Shown piece after piece: positions 51,965-59,900 of a stretch of 64,000 nt of DNA. The notes below the pieces were generated by a model. It did not search any database. It was not told the DNA's origin and saw only the letters and a list, made by a program, of their open reading frames with translations. The position numbers and the translations under genes are program-made. This DNA comes from Pseudolabrys sp. (lineage in GTDB: Bacteria > Pseudomonadota > Alphaproteobacteria > Rhizobiales > Xanthobacteraceae). The number at the start of each line of letters is the position of its first letter. Position 1 is the stretch's first letter. Location: NCBI GenBank assembly GCA_029980465.1, contig JARYIJ010000001.1, positions 1,178,001 to 1,242,000 of the forward strand, written 5' to 3'.

Positions 51965-52720
51965 GTGCCCGGGCCGCTCGATCTCATTTCCCTGTCGCTT
52001 TTTCTTGCGGCGAGCTTCGCTGGCGGCATCGCCACGGGGCTTGCGGGCTTTGCCTTCGGACTGGTCGTGTCGGGCATCTGGCTGCACGTCCTGGCGCCGA
52101 CCCAGGTCGCGATGCTGATTATCGGCTATGGCGTCTTCGTTCAGGCCTACGGCATCTGGAGGGTGCGGCGCGCGTTCAACTGGCGTTACGCGGTTCCGCT
52201 GTCGTTGAGCAGCGCCGCCGGCGCACCGGCCGGCGTCTGGCTGCTGCATTTCCTCAATCCGGGTTATCTGCGGCTCGGCGTCGGTGTCCTGCTGATCGCC
52301 TACAGCGTCAACGGCCTGGCGCGGCCGCACCTCAAGGCGATCCCGGCCAACCTGCCGGCCGAGATCGGTGTCGGCCTCCTCAACGGCGTGCTCGGCGGTA
52401 TGACGGGACTGGCGGGCGTCTTCGTCACCATCTGGTGCGGCATGCGCGGCTGGACCAAGGACGAGCAGCGCGCCGTGTATCAGCCGGTAATCCTGTCGAC
52501 GTTCATGGTCGGCGGGATATCCCTGCTCTATCGCGGCGCGATGACGGCGGCGACGTTCAAGCTCTACGTGATGGGAGCCGTTCCGCTGATCCTCGGGATG
52601 CTGCTCGGATTCAAGCTTTACTATCTTCTCAACGACCTGGCGTTCCGCAAACTCATCCTGGTCGTGCTGCTCCTGTCGGGCAGCACGCTGATCATTCCGG
52701 AAGTGCTCGCGCTGCTCTAA
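51965..52720 (+). CDS. TauE/SafE-family sulfite/organic-acid exporter
   Basis: 251 residues starting at GTG 51965. Eight hydrophobic segments in two repeats: LAASFAGGIATGLAGFAFGL and GVGLLNGVLGGMTGLAGVFV, both with the family's GxxxGxxG pattern. Such proteins export sulfite, sulfoacetate or related anions. It stands alone and divergent from the SDR gene. Confidence 0.88.
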   Translation: MPGPLDLISLSLFLAASFAGGIATGLAGFAFGLVVSGIWLHVLAPTQVAMLIIGYGVFVQAYGIWRVRRAFNWRYAVPLSLSSAAGAPAGVWLLHFLNPGYLRLGVGVLLIAYSVNGLARPHLKAIPANLPAEIGVGLLNGVLGGMTGLAGVFVTIWCGMRGWTKDEQRAVYQPVILSTFMVGGISLLYRGAMTAATFKLYVMGAVPLILGMLLGFKLYYLLNDLAFRKLILVVLLLSGSTLIIPEVLALL

Positions 52721-52800
52721 AGCGGTTCAGGTTTGCTCGGAATCGTCATGCGCGGGCTTGACCCGCGCATCTATCGAAAAAGATGAGTCATTTCAAAAGG

Positions 52801-52868
52801 ATGGATTGCCGGGTCAAGTTTACGACCGGGCCGCGCTTCGCACGGACCCGGTTGCCCGGCAATGACGA
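52801..52868 (+). repeat. Dispersed palindromic repeat (inverted copy of 28108-28175)
   Basis: ATGGATTGCCGGGTCAAGTT at the start and GGTTGCCCGGCAATGACG at the end, with an inner hairpin GGGCCGCGC / GCACGGACCC. It is in the intergenic space between the exporter and the Fe-S dehydrogenase, which also has a smaller palindrome ATGCGCGGGCTTGACCCGCGCAT just upstream. Confidence 0.65.
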
Positions 52869-52898
52869 GTCCCCATTTTCACCAAAAGCGAAACGGCT

Positions 52899-55841
52899 CT
52901 AGCGCGCGGCGTCGAGACTCATCGCGAGAATACGGGCAACATGCACGGCCTCGCGGCCGGTGCCGTCATGGATCTGGTGGCGGCACGATGTGCCGTCGGC
53001 GACGATCAGCGTACCGGCGGCGGCCTTGCGGACGGCGGGAAGCAGCGACAGCTCGCCCATCTTCAACGAGACATCGATGGTGTCGGCCTTGTAGCCGAAC
53101 GCCCCGGCCATGCCGCAGCAACTCGATTCGACGGTTTCGACCTCGAGGCCGGGAACGAGCTTGAGCGCCGCCTGCACGCTGCCCATCGCCGCGAAGGCCT
53201 TCTGGTGGCAGTGGCCGTGCAGCAGCGCGCGCTTGTTGAGCGGCTTGAGCGGAATGGAGAGACGGCCGGCCTTCTGCTCGCGCGCCAGGAATTCCTCGAA
53301 TAGGAATGAATTGTCGGCGAGTCGCCTTGTGGCATCGGTCTTGATGAGCGCAGGCAGCTCGTCGCGGAATGTGAATAGGCAGCTCGGCTCGAGCCCGACC
53401 ACCGGGACGCCGCGCGAGACATAGGGTGATAGCGCCGCGAGCACCCGCTCGGCTTCCCGCTTCGCCTCCCCGACCTTGCCGACCGACAAGAAGGTGCGCC
53501 CGCAGCACAACGGCCGCTCGCCGTCCGCCGCCGGCGCGGCGACATGAACGCGGTATCCGGCGGCGGCGAGCACCTTGACGGCGTCGTCGACGACCTCGCG
53601 CTCGAAGGTGCGGTTGAACGTGTCGGCGAACAGCACGACGTCGCGGCCACTCGCGGGGCCGGCGGCGACGCGCGTGTCCCTGAAGATGTCCGAGCGCCAG
53701 CGCGGCAGGCTGCGCTTCGCCGAGAACCCGGCGGCCGCCTCTGACAGCCAGCGCAGCGGCGGCAGCGCGTTCCGCAGGTTGAGCAGCCACGGCACTTTCG
53801 CCGCGTATCCGGCATAGCGCGGCAGCCAGCCGACCAGCCGGCCATGCAGCGACAGGCCGTGCTTTGCGGCCCGCGCCGCCTGCACCTCGATCTTCATCCG
53901 CGCCATGTCGACGCCGGTCGGGCATTCGCGGCGGCACGCCTTGCACGACACGCACAGCTTGAGCGTTTCGGCCATCTCGTCCGATGCCAAGGCATCCGGC
54001 CCAAGCTGGCCGGTGACGGCGAGCCGCAGCGTATTGGCGCGGCCACGGGTGACGTCGCGCTCGTCGCGGGTGACGCGATAGCTCGGACACATCACGCCGC
54101 CGGCGAGCTTGCGGCAAGCGCCGTTGTTGTTGCACATCTCGACGGCGCCCTGAAACCCGCCACCGGTGCCCGGATAGGCCGACCAGTCAAGCTGCGTCGT
54201 CAGCGGTTTGCCGTGATAGCCGGGCGCGAAGCGGAACAGTTCGCGCGTGTCGAACTTCGGCGCCCGCACGATCTTGCCCGGATTGAACAGGCCGTTCGGA
54301 TCAAAGATATCCTTGACCTCCTCGAAGGCGCGCGCGAGCCGCGAGCCAAACATTGGCTCGTTGAATTCCGAGCGCACCAGGCCGTCGCCGTGCTCGCCCG
54401 AATGCGAGCCCTTGTATTCGCGCACCATCGCGAACGCCTCTTCGGCGATGACGCGCATGGCGCGCACGTCCTTCTCCTGCCGCAGGTTGAGGATCGGCCG
54501 CACATGGAGGCAGCCGGAACCGGCATGCGCGTACCAGGTGCCGCGCGTGCCATGCCTGGCGAACACCTCGGTCAGGCGCTGCGTGTAATCGGCCAGATGC
54601 TCGAGCGGCACGGCGCAATCCTCGACGAAGGACACGGGCTTCCCTTCGTCCTTCATCGACATCATGATGTTGAGGCCTGAAGTGCGCACCTCGGTGATCG
54701 CGGCTTGCAGATCCGGGTTGAGCACGTCGACGACGCCGCCCCATCTGGCGCCGCTCTTGTCCCAGCCGAAGCCGAGGTCACCCATCAGATCCTGGAGCTG
54801 CCTGAGCCGGCGCAGGTTCTCGTCGTGGTCGTCCTCGCCGAATTCGACCAGCAGGATGGCTTCCGGCGTCTCGCGCACGAACTGGTCGAGCGTCGGGCGG
54901 AAGATCGCGATCTCGCGCGCCAATTCGATCATGGTTCGATCGATCAGCTCGACGCCGATCGGGGCCAGCCGCACGATATGCTGCGCCGAGTTCATCGCCT
55001 CGTAGAAGCTGCCGAAGTGGCAGGCGCCGACCGCGCGGCGGCCGAGCGCGGGCCACAGCTTCAATTCGATCTGCGTCGAGAAGGCGAGCGTGCCTTCGCC
55101 GCCGACGAGGATGTGCGACAGGTTGATGTCGTTCTTACCGGGCACCAGCGCGTCGAGATTGTAGCCGCCGACCCGGCGCTGCACTTTCGGAAACCGGGCC
55201 TCGACATCATCCTTTTCGCGAGCGCCGATCGAGAGCAGCCGCTCGGCAATCGGACGAAGCGCCGAGTCCGGCGCGATGCCGGAGAGGTCATGGCCAATGC
55301 TGCCGAAATGCGCCCTGGCGCCGTCGGCCAGCAGCGCGTCGATCGACAGCACGTTATCGCGCGTCGTGCCGTAGCGCAGCGACCGGCCGCCGCAGGAATT
55401 GTTGGCGGTCATGCCGCCGAGCGTGGCCCGCGACGAGGTCGAGACGTCGACCGGAAACCACAGTCCGTGCGGCCGCAGTGCCCGGTTGAGCTCGTCGAGC
55501 ACGATGCCCGGCTCGACGACGCAGCGCCTGCCCTTCACGTCGAGGTCGATGATGCGAGTGAGGTATTTCGAGCAATCGACGACCAGCGACTCGTTGACCG
55601 TCTGGCCGGCCTGCGAGGTGCCGCCGCCGCGCGCCAGCACCGTGACCTTCTCGTCGCGCGCGATGGCGATGGCCCGCTCGGCTTCATCCATCGTCCTCGG
55701 CGCCACCACGCCGAGCGGCACGATCTGGTAGTGCGATGCGTCGGTCGCATAGCGGCCACGCGTGAACCGGTCGAAATGGACGTCGCCGCCGATGTCGGCC
55801 TTCAGCCGCCGTTCCAGCCCCGGCACAACCCGTTCGCCCAT
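52899..55841 (-). CDS. FAD- and Fe-S-containing dehydrogenase (GlcD-GlcF/D-2-hydroxyglutarate-type fusion)
   Basis: 980 residues joining three functions. Residues about 40-200: FAD_binding_4 (VTVLARGGGTSQAGQTVNES, GGMTANNSCGGRSLRYGTTR). Residues about 230-530: FAD-linked oxidase C-terminal domain (HAGSGCLHVRPILNLRQEKD, SGEHGDGLVRSEF). Then the iron-sulfur part: MCNNNGACRKLAGGVMCPSY near 570 and CVSCKACRRECPTGV near 630, giving two 4Fe-4S clusters, followed by two CCG motifs (HGHCHQKAF and ESSCCGMAGAFG). It oxidises a D-2-hydroxy acid such as glycolate or D-lactate and passes electrons to quinone. A separate, small subunit pair (glcD, glcF) is the more common form. Confidence 0.9.
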   Translation of the reverse strand: MGERVVPGLERRLKADIGGDVHFDRFTRGRYATDASHYQIVPLGVVAPRTMDEAERAIAIARDEKVTVLARGGGTSQAGQTVNESLVVDCSKYLTRIIDLDVKGRRCVVEPGIVLDELNRALRPHGLWFPVDVSTSSRATLGGMTANNSCGGRSLRYGTTRDNVLSIDALLADGARAHFGSIGHDLSGIAPDSALRPIAERLLSIGAREKDDVEARFPKVQRRVGGYNLDALVPGKNDINLSHILVGGEGTLAFSTQIELKLWPALGRRAVGACHFGSFYEAMNSAQHIVRLAPIGVELIDRTMIELAREIAIFRPTLDQFVRETPEAILLVEFGEDDHDENLRRLRQLQDLMGDLGFGWDKSGARWGGVVDVLNPDLQAAITEVRTSGLNIMMSMKDEGKPVSFVEDCAVPLEHLADYTQRLTEVFARHGTRGTWYAHAGSGCLHVRPILNLRQEKDVRAMRVIAEEAFAMVREYKGSHSGEHGDGLVRSEFNEPMFGSRLARAFEEVKDIFDPNGLFNPGKIVRAPKFDTRELFRFAPGYHGKPLTTQLDWSAYPGTGGGFQGAVEMCNNNGACRKLAGGVMCPSYRVTRDERDVTRGRANTLRLAVTGQLGPDALASDEMAETLKLCVSCKACRRECPTGVDMARMKIEVQAARAAKHGLSLHGRLVGWLPRYAGYAAKVPWLLNLRNALPPLRWLSEAAAGFSAKRSLPRWRSDIFRDTRVAAGPASGRDVVLFADTFNRTFEREVVDDAVKVLAAAGYRVHVAAPAADGERPLCCGRTFLSVGKVGEAKREAERVLAALSPYVSRGVPVVGLEPSCLFTFRDELPALIKTDATRRLADNSFLFEEFLAREQKAGRLSIPLKPLNKRALLHGHCHQKAFAAMGSVQAALKLVPGLEVETVESSCCGMAGAFGYKADTIDVSLKMGELSLLPAVRKAAAGTLIVADGTSCRHQIHDGTGREAVHVARILAMSLDAAR

Positions 55842-56038
55842 CGCGTTTCTCTATGCGCCGATAGCAAGCAGTCCGCTTGTGCGGTCTTCGCCGTGAATTG
55901 TTCTTGACCCGACTGTTACATTTATAGTTCATCGCCGCCAAGCACCGCTCCCAACCGAACCCGACCGGGACGGGCCGTGGCCTTCCCACGAATTTTCACG
56001 ATTTGAGAGCGCTTGCGCCGTTTTGGGAGCGTTGACCT
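55842..56038. promoter_or_regulatory. Divergent promoter region of the dehydrogenase and aminotransferase
   Basis: AT-richer 197 bases between two divergent genes. TTGACC with TTTATAG about 13 bases apart looks promoter-like but the spacing is short. The upstream ribosome site of the aminotransferase is TTGGGAGCG eight bases before its ATG. Joint control of the two genes from this region is plausible. Confidence 0.35.
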
Positions 56039-57247
56039 ATGGCTCAGAATTCTTCGCGTGCAATCGGACGTCACCACCTCCACATCCCCGGACCGACGCC
56101 GGTTCCGGATCGCATCCTGCGTGCGATCGACACGCCGATCATCGACCATCGCGGTCCGGAGTTCGCCAAGCTCGCCAAGCGCTGCCTTGAAGGCATCAAG
56201 ACCATCTTCAAGACCGCCAATCCGGTCATCATCTACACCGCGACCGGCACCGGCGCGTGGGAAGCGGCGCTCGCCAACACGATGTCGCCCGGCGACCGCA
56301 TCATCATGGTCGAGACCGGCCAGTTCGGCACGCTGTGGAAGAACATGGCCAAGAAGCTCGGCCTCAAGCCGGAGTTCATCCACACCGACTGGCGTCATCC
56401 GGCCGACCCGGCTGCCATCGAAGCCAAGCTGAAGGACGACAAGAATAAAGAGATCAAGGCGGTCTGCGTCCTGCACAACGAGACCTCGACCGGCACCCTC
56501 TCCGACATCGCGGCTATCCGCAAGGCGATCGACGCCGCCGGCCATCCCGCGCTGCTGTTCGTCGACACCATCTCCTCGCTCGCCTCGACCGATTACCGCC
56601 ACGATGAGTGGGGCGTCGACGTTACGGTCGGCGGCTCGCAGAAGGGCCTGATGCTGCCGCCCGGCATGTCGTTCAACGCCGTGAGCGACAAGGCGCTCGC
56701 CGCCGCCAAGACGGCGAAGCTGCCAAAGTCGTTCTGGTCGTGGGACGACATGATCACCATGAACAAGTCTGGCTTCTTCCCCTACACGCCGGCAACCAAC
56801 ATGCTGCAGGGTCTCGCGGTGGCGATCGACATGCTGCATGAGGAAGGCCTCGATAACGTGTTCGCGCGTCACGGCCGCCTCGCCGAAGCGACACGCCGCG
56901 CCGTGAAGCACTGGGGCCTCGACATCATCTGCGCCGATCCGAAGGCCTATTCGCCGACGCTGACCGCCGTGCTGACGCCCGATGGCGTCGACGCCGACGC
57001 CTTCCGCGCGCTGGCGCTCGAGCATTTCAACATTGCGTACGGCGCGAGCTTCGGCCGATTCGCCGGCAAGATGTTCCGTATCGGCCACCTCGGCGACATC
57101 AACGACGGCGACCTGCTCGGCGGCCTTGCCATCACCGAGATGGCGCTGTCGCTTGCCAATGTCCCGCACAAGAAAGGCGGCGTGCAGGTGGCGATGGATT
57201 ACCTGACCTCGGCGCACGGCGGCGCGGCAAGGCGGGCGGCGGAGTAA
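56039..57247 (+). CDS. Serine-glyoxylate (alanine-glyoxylate) aminotransferase
   Basis: 402 residues of the class V PLP aminotransferases. The PLP Lys is Lys202 in VTVGGSQKGLMLPPG. The N-terminus HHLHIPGPTPVPDRILRAID and the ending AYGASFGRFAGKMFRIGHLG with DINDGDLLGGLAITE fit the serine-glyoxylate group, which converts serine plus glyoxylate to hydroxypyruvate plus glycine. It is divergent from a glycolate-type dehydrogenase that could produce glyoxylate. The 2-hydroxyacid dehydrogenase at 39205 could reduce the hydroxypyruvate, but it is 17 kb away. The exact name is inferred. Confidence 0.87.
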   Translation: MAQNSSRAIGRHHLHIPGPTPVPDRILRAIDTPIIDHRGPEFAKLAKRCLEGIKTIFKTANPVIIYTATGTGAWEAALANTMSPGDRIIMVETGQFGTLWKNMAKKLGLKPEFIHTDWRHPADPAAIEAKLKDDKNKEIKAVCVLHNETSTGTLSDIAAIRKAIDAAGHPALLFVDTISSLASTDYRHDEWGVDVTVGGSQKGLMLPPGMSFNAVSDKALAAAKTAKLPKSFWSWDDMITMNKSGFFPYTPATNMLQGLAVAIDMLHEEGLDNVFARHGRLAEATRRAVKHWGLDIICADPKAYSPTLTAVLTPDGVDADAFRALALEHFNIAYGASFGRFAGKMFRIGHLGDINDGDLLGGLAITEMALSLANVPHKKGGVQVAMDYLTSAHGGAARRAAE

Positions 57248-57249
57248 GC

Positions 57250-57617
57250 GCCCTCATCCTGAGGAGCCTGACCGGAAATGATTCCGGGTTTCAAGTTCAT
57301 GTCCCGGGCGCAGCGCAGCGTGAAACGATGCGCTGCAGACCCGGGACCCCGGTTTCTTTGCGTATAACCGGGGTCCCGGCTCTGCGGTGCATCACGGCGC
57401 TACGCTTGTGCGGCACCGCGTCCGGGACACGTCGTTGATTCTGACGGGTTTCTTTTCGAGTCAGCAGACTCTGAGGAGCCGCGAAGCGGCGTCTCGAAGG
57501 ATGAGGCCAACGTATCAACGTACTTGGCCTGCATGGTTCGAGACGCCCGCCTGCCGGCGGGCTCCTCACCATGAGGATGAACGTCTGCGGCACTCTCGGC
57601 TGTCATCACCCGCGCGA
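57250..57617. repeat. Mosaic of dispersed repeats upstream of IS481 copy 2
   Basis: No gene here. The region joins a CCTCATCCTGAGGAGC-type arm, the GACCGGAAATGATTCCGGG block, a CCGGGACCC-type repeat (57297-57440), a TCTGAGGAGCCGCGAAGCGG hairpin with CTCGAAGGATGAGG, and a CATGGTTCGAGACGCCCG / CGGGCTCCTCACCATG hairpin. The CCGGGACCC-type repeat appears to be inserted within the CCTCATCCTGAGG-type repeat, so the elements are nested. Confidence 0.6.
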
Positions 57618-58885
57618 TGTTCAGCCCGGACACATGACTGACAGGTGTTCGGGGACATGGCTGACACATCATCATTGCGTGGATTCGGCTGCAAGGGAGG
57701 CCGTCCATGCCGTGGCACGAGGTGTCTGTCGTGGATCAGCGTCGTGAGTTTGTGCGACTTGCAATGCAAGAGGGTGTGAACCGGCGGGAGCTTTGCCGTC
57801 GCTTTGGGATCAGCTCGACGGTGGGTTACAAATGGCTGGATCGGTTTGCGGCTGGCGAGACCGAGCTCGCGGATCATTCGCGCCGGCCGCTCGCTAGTCC
57901 TGCTCGCAGTGACGCAGCCATCGAAGCTGCGGTGCTGGCGGTGCGTGATGCGCATCCGGTGTGGGGAGCGCGCAAGATCGCCCGCTGCCTTGCGCGCACA
58001 GGGCAGCATGTTCCTGCGGTCTCGACCGTGCACGCCATTCTGCGGCGGCACGGCCGCGTCCCGCCGCCGGCCGGCACCCCCGGTCAGCCCTATCGGCGGT
58101 TCGAGAAGCAGGCGCCGAACCTGCTCTGGCAGATGGACTTCAAGGGTCACATGCCGCTCGGCGACGGCGCATCGTGTCATCCGCTGACCATGATCGACGA
58201 TCATTCGCGCTTTGCCTTGTGCCTGGCAGCATGCGCGAATGAGCAAGGAACGACGGTCAAAATGCACCTGCAGACGACATTCCGCCGCTACGGGCTGCCG
58301 GAGGCGGTGTTCGTCGACAACGGCGGTCCTTGGGGGTTTACCCTCGACGAGCCCTGGACCAGGCTCGGCGTCTGGCTGTTGAAGCTCGGCGTCGGGGTGA
58401 TCCACAGCAGGCCTTATCACCCGCAGAGCCGCGGCAAGAACGAGCGCTTTCATCGCACGCTCAAGGCCGAGGTGTTCGCCTTCGAGCGCTTTCGCAATCT
58501 TGCTGCTGTCCAGCGCACGCTCGATCGCTGGCGTGACGTCTACAATCTCGATCGACCGCACGAAGCGCTCGACCAGGAGGTGCCGGCAAGCCGCTATCGG
58601 CCGAGCATGCGGCCAATGCCCGACCGCCTGCCCGAGGTTGAATACGATGACTGTGAGATCGTTCGCTCGGTCTCAACCACCAAAGCCTATGTCAGCTTCA
58701 AGGGGCGGCTGTGGAAAGTCCCACAAGCCTTCCGCGGCGAGCGTCTCGCCATCCGACCCCTCAGTACCGACGGTCGCTATGGCATCTTCTTCGCAGCCCA
58801 TCAGATCGCAACCATTGACTTGACCAACCATCAATCTGTCAGCCATGTCTCCGAACAGGCGTCATCTATGTCCCCAGGCTGAACA
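57618..58885 (+). mobile_element. IS481-family insertion sequence, copy 2
   Basis: 1268 bp, same ends as copy 1 (TGTTCAGCCCGGAC left; CCAGGCTGAACA right) and the same inner repeats. The 4-bp target duplication is GCGA, again exactly the hairpin loop. The transposase is on the plus strand, so the two copies are in inverted orientation 20.9 kb apart. Both copies have their own target duplications, so they inserted independently rather than as a composite transposon. Confidence 0.92.
57707..58882 (+). CDS. IS481-family transposase
   Basis: 391 residues, identical to copy 1 except at about three positions (for example MPWHEVSV, ARTGQHVP and ILRRHGRVPP). The DDE residues (LLWQMDFKGHMP, AVFVDNGGPWGF, GKNERFHRTLKAEV) are intact and the helix-turn-helix is complete, so the element is probably mobile. 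Confidence 0.92.
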   Translation: MPWHEVSVVDQRREFVRLAMQEGVNRRELCRRFGISSTVGYKWLDRFAAGETELADHSRRPLASPARSDAAIEAAVLAVRDAHPVWGARKIARCLARTGQHVPAVSTVHAILRRHGRVPPPAGTPGQPYRRFEKQAPNLLWQMDFKGHMPLGDGASCHPLTMIDDHSRFALCLAACANEQGTTVKMHLQTTFRRYGLPEAVFVDNGGPWGFTLDEPWTRLGVWLLKLGVGVIHSRPYHPQSRGKNERFHRTLKAEVFAFERFRNLAAVQRTLDRWRDVYNLDRPHEALDQEVPASRYRPSMRPMPDRLPEVEYDDCEIVRSVSTTKAYVSFKGRLWKVPQAFRGERLAIRPLSTDGRYGIFFAAHQIATIDLTNHQSVSHVSEQASSMSPG

Positions 58886-58976
58886 GCGAGCGGGTGATCC
58901 AGTAAGGGTAGCGCCGGTCGTGAACTTCTAACTCATCGTCTGCTGGAAGCCCGCTTCCGCGGGCATGACGCCGAGG

Positions 58977-59774
58977 CTAAACTGTCTCTCGTTCCAGAAC
59001 GCGATTCACGAAGCCTGAAATCGTTTCAAGCGTCAGCTCTGGCGCCTCGCGCTGCGGCGAGTGCTTCGCGCCCGGCAATAGCGCGACCTCGACCGGGCAA
59101 TAGCAGTCGCGCTCGGCCACTTCGATCTGCTTCACCGTGCCGTACTGGTCGTCTTCACCCTGCACGATGAGGATCGGCACGCGGATGTAGCCGAGCTCTT
59201 CCGTGATGTCCCACTTCCGAAAATCGGGATCGAGCCAGGCGCCGTTCCAGCCATGGAAGGCGTTGTCCGGATCCTTGTGCCAGCGCGCCAGCTTGGCCCG
59301 CAGGTCGGTCGTCTCGTAAGCCGTCTTCGCTTCACGGATCGAGGCAATGCCGGCATCCTCGGTGAAAAAATGCGGCGCGATCAGGACGAGGCCACGCAGG
59401 CGATGATCCTGATGCGAGCCGGCATAGATCGTGGCGATCGAAGCGCCGTCGCTGTGGCCGATCAGCAGGCCCTCCCTGAAGCCGATGGCATCGAGCAAGA
59501 CAGACAAGATGACACGCGCCTCATCATGCATATAGGTGAGTGGCCACGGCAGCGTGACCGGGCTCGATTGGCCGTAGCCCGCGCGCGAATAGACGAAGAC
59601 GCCGCAGCCGGTCGCTTCTTGCAGCTTGGTGGGGAAATCGCCCCACAGGCCGACGCAGCCGAGCCCTTCGTGCAGCATCACCAAGGTCGGCGCCGCGCCG
59701 GGCCGCGGTCCGATCATGCGGTATTCAAGGCTCTGGCCGTTGACGGACAGGAAGCCAGAATCGGTAAGCATCAT
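58977..59774 (-). CDS. Alpha/beta hydrolase
   Basis: 265 residues; start at the first or second ATG. Nucleophile elbow GHSDGAS (Ser108), acid Asp in VQGEDDQYG (about 208/209) and His238 in LLPGAKHSPQRE complete the triad; the oxyanion region is LVMLHEGLGCVGLWGDFPTK. Such hydrolases act on esters, thioesters or C-C bonds. It ends just before the benzoate-CoA ligase-like gene on the same strand, which might point to aromatic metabolism, but a repeat separates them. Confidence 0.88.
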   Translation of the reverse strand: MMLTDSGFLSVNGQSLEYRMIGPRPGAAPTLVMLHEGLGCVGLWGDFPTKLQEATGCGVFVYSRAGYGQSSPVTLPWPLTYMHDEARVILSVLLDAIGFREGLLIGHSDGASIATIYAGSHQDHRLRGLVLIAPHFFTEDAGIASIREAKTAYETTDLRAKLARWHKDPDNAFHGWNGAWLDPDFRKWDITEELGYIRVPILIVQGEDDQYGTVKQIEVAERDCYCPVEVALLPGAKHSPQREAPELTLETISGFVNRVLERETV

Positions 59775-59892
59775 ATCACGACCTCATGGTGAGGAGCGCT
59801 ACGCAGTAGCGCGTCTCGAACCATGGGCCGCCCCATCCTTCGAGACGCACCCTGCGGGTGCTCCTCAGGATGAGGCGGAACAGGGAGGCGCG
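59775..59892. repeat. CCTCATGGTGAGGAG-type hairpin repeat
   Basis: Two hairpin units: CCTCATGGTGAGGAGCGC with GCGCGTCTCGAACCATGGG, and CATCCTTCGAGACGCACCC with GGGTGCTCCTCAGGATGAGG. It matches units at 28317-28440 and 57465-57580 and separates the hydrolase from the ligase gene. Confidence 0.6.
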
Positions 59893-59900
59893 CGCACCCA

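Larger units (their letters stand above)
57602..58970. repeat. Bipartite palindromic repeat split by IS481 copy 2
   Basis: Hairpin 1 was ATCACCCGC-GCGA-GCGGGTGAT: left arm 57605-57613, loop 57614-57617, right arm 58890-58898, with the IS between two loop copies. Hairpin 2 is GCCCGC-TTCC-GCGGGC (58949-58964). Ends TGTCATC and GCATGACG match the family's boundaries. Confidence 0.75.

Noticed and set aside
57566..58561. Minus-strand 331-residue frame in IS481 copy 2.
   Set aside because: It is the antisense shadow of the transposase and appears equally in copy 1.
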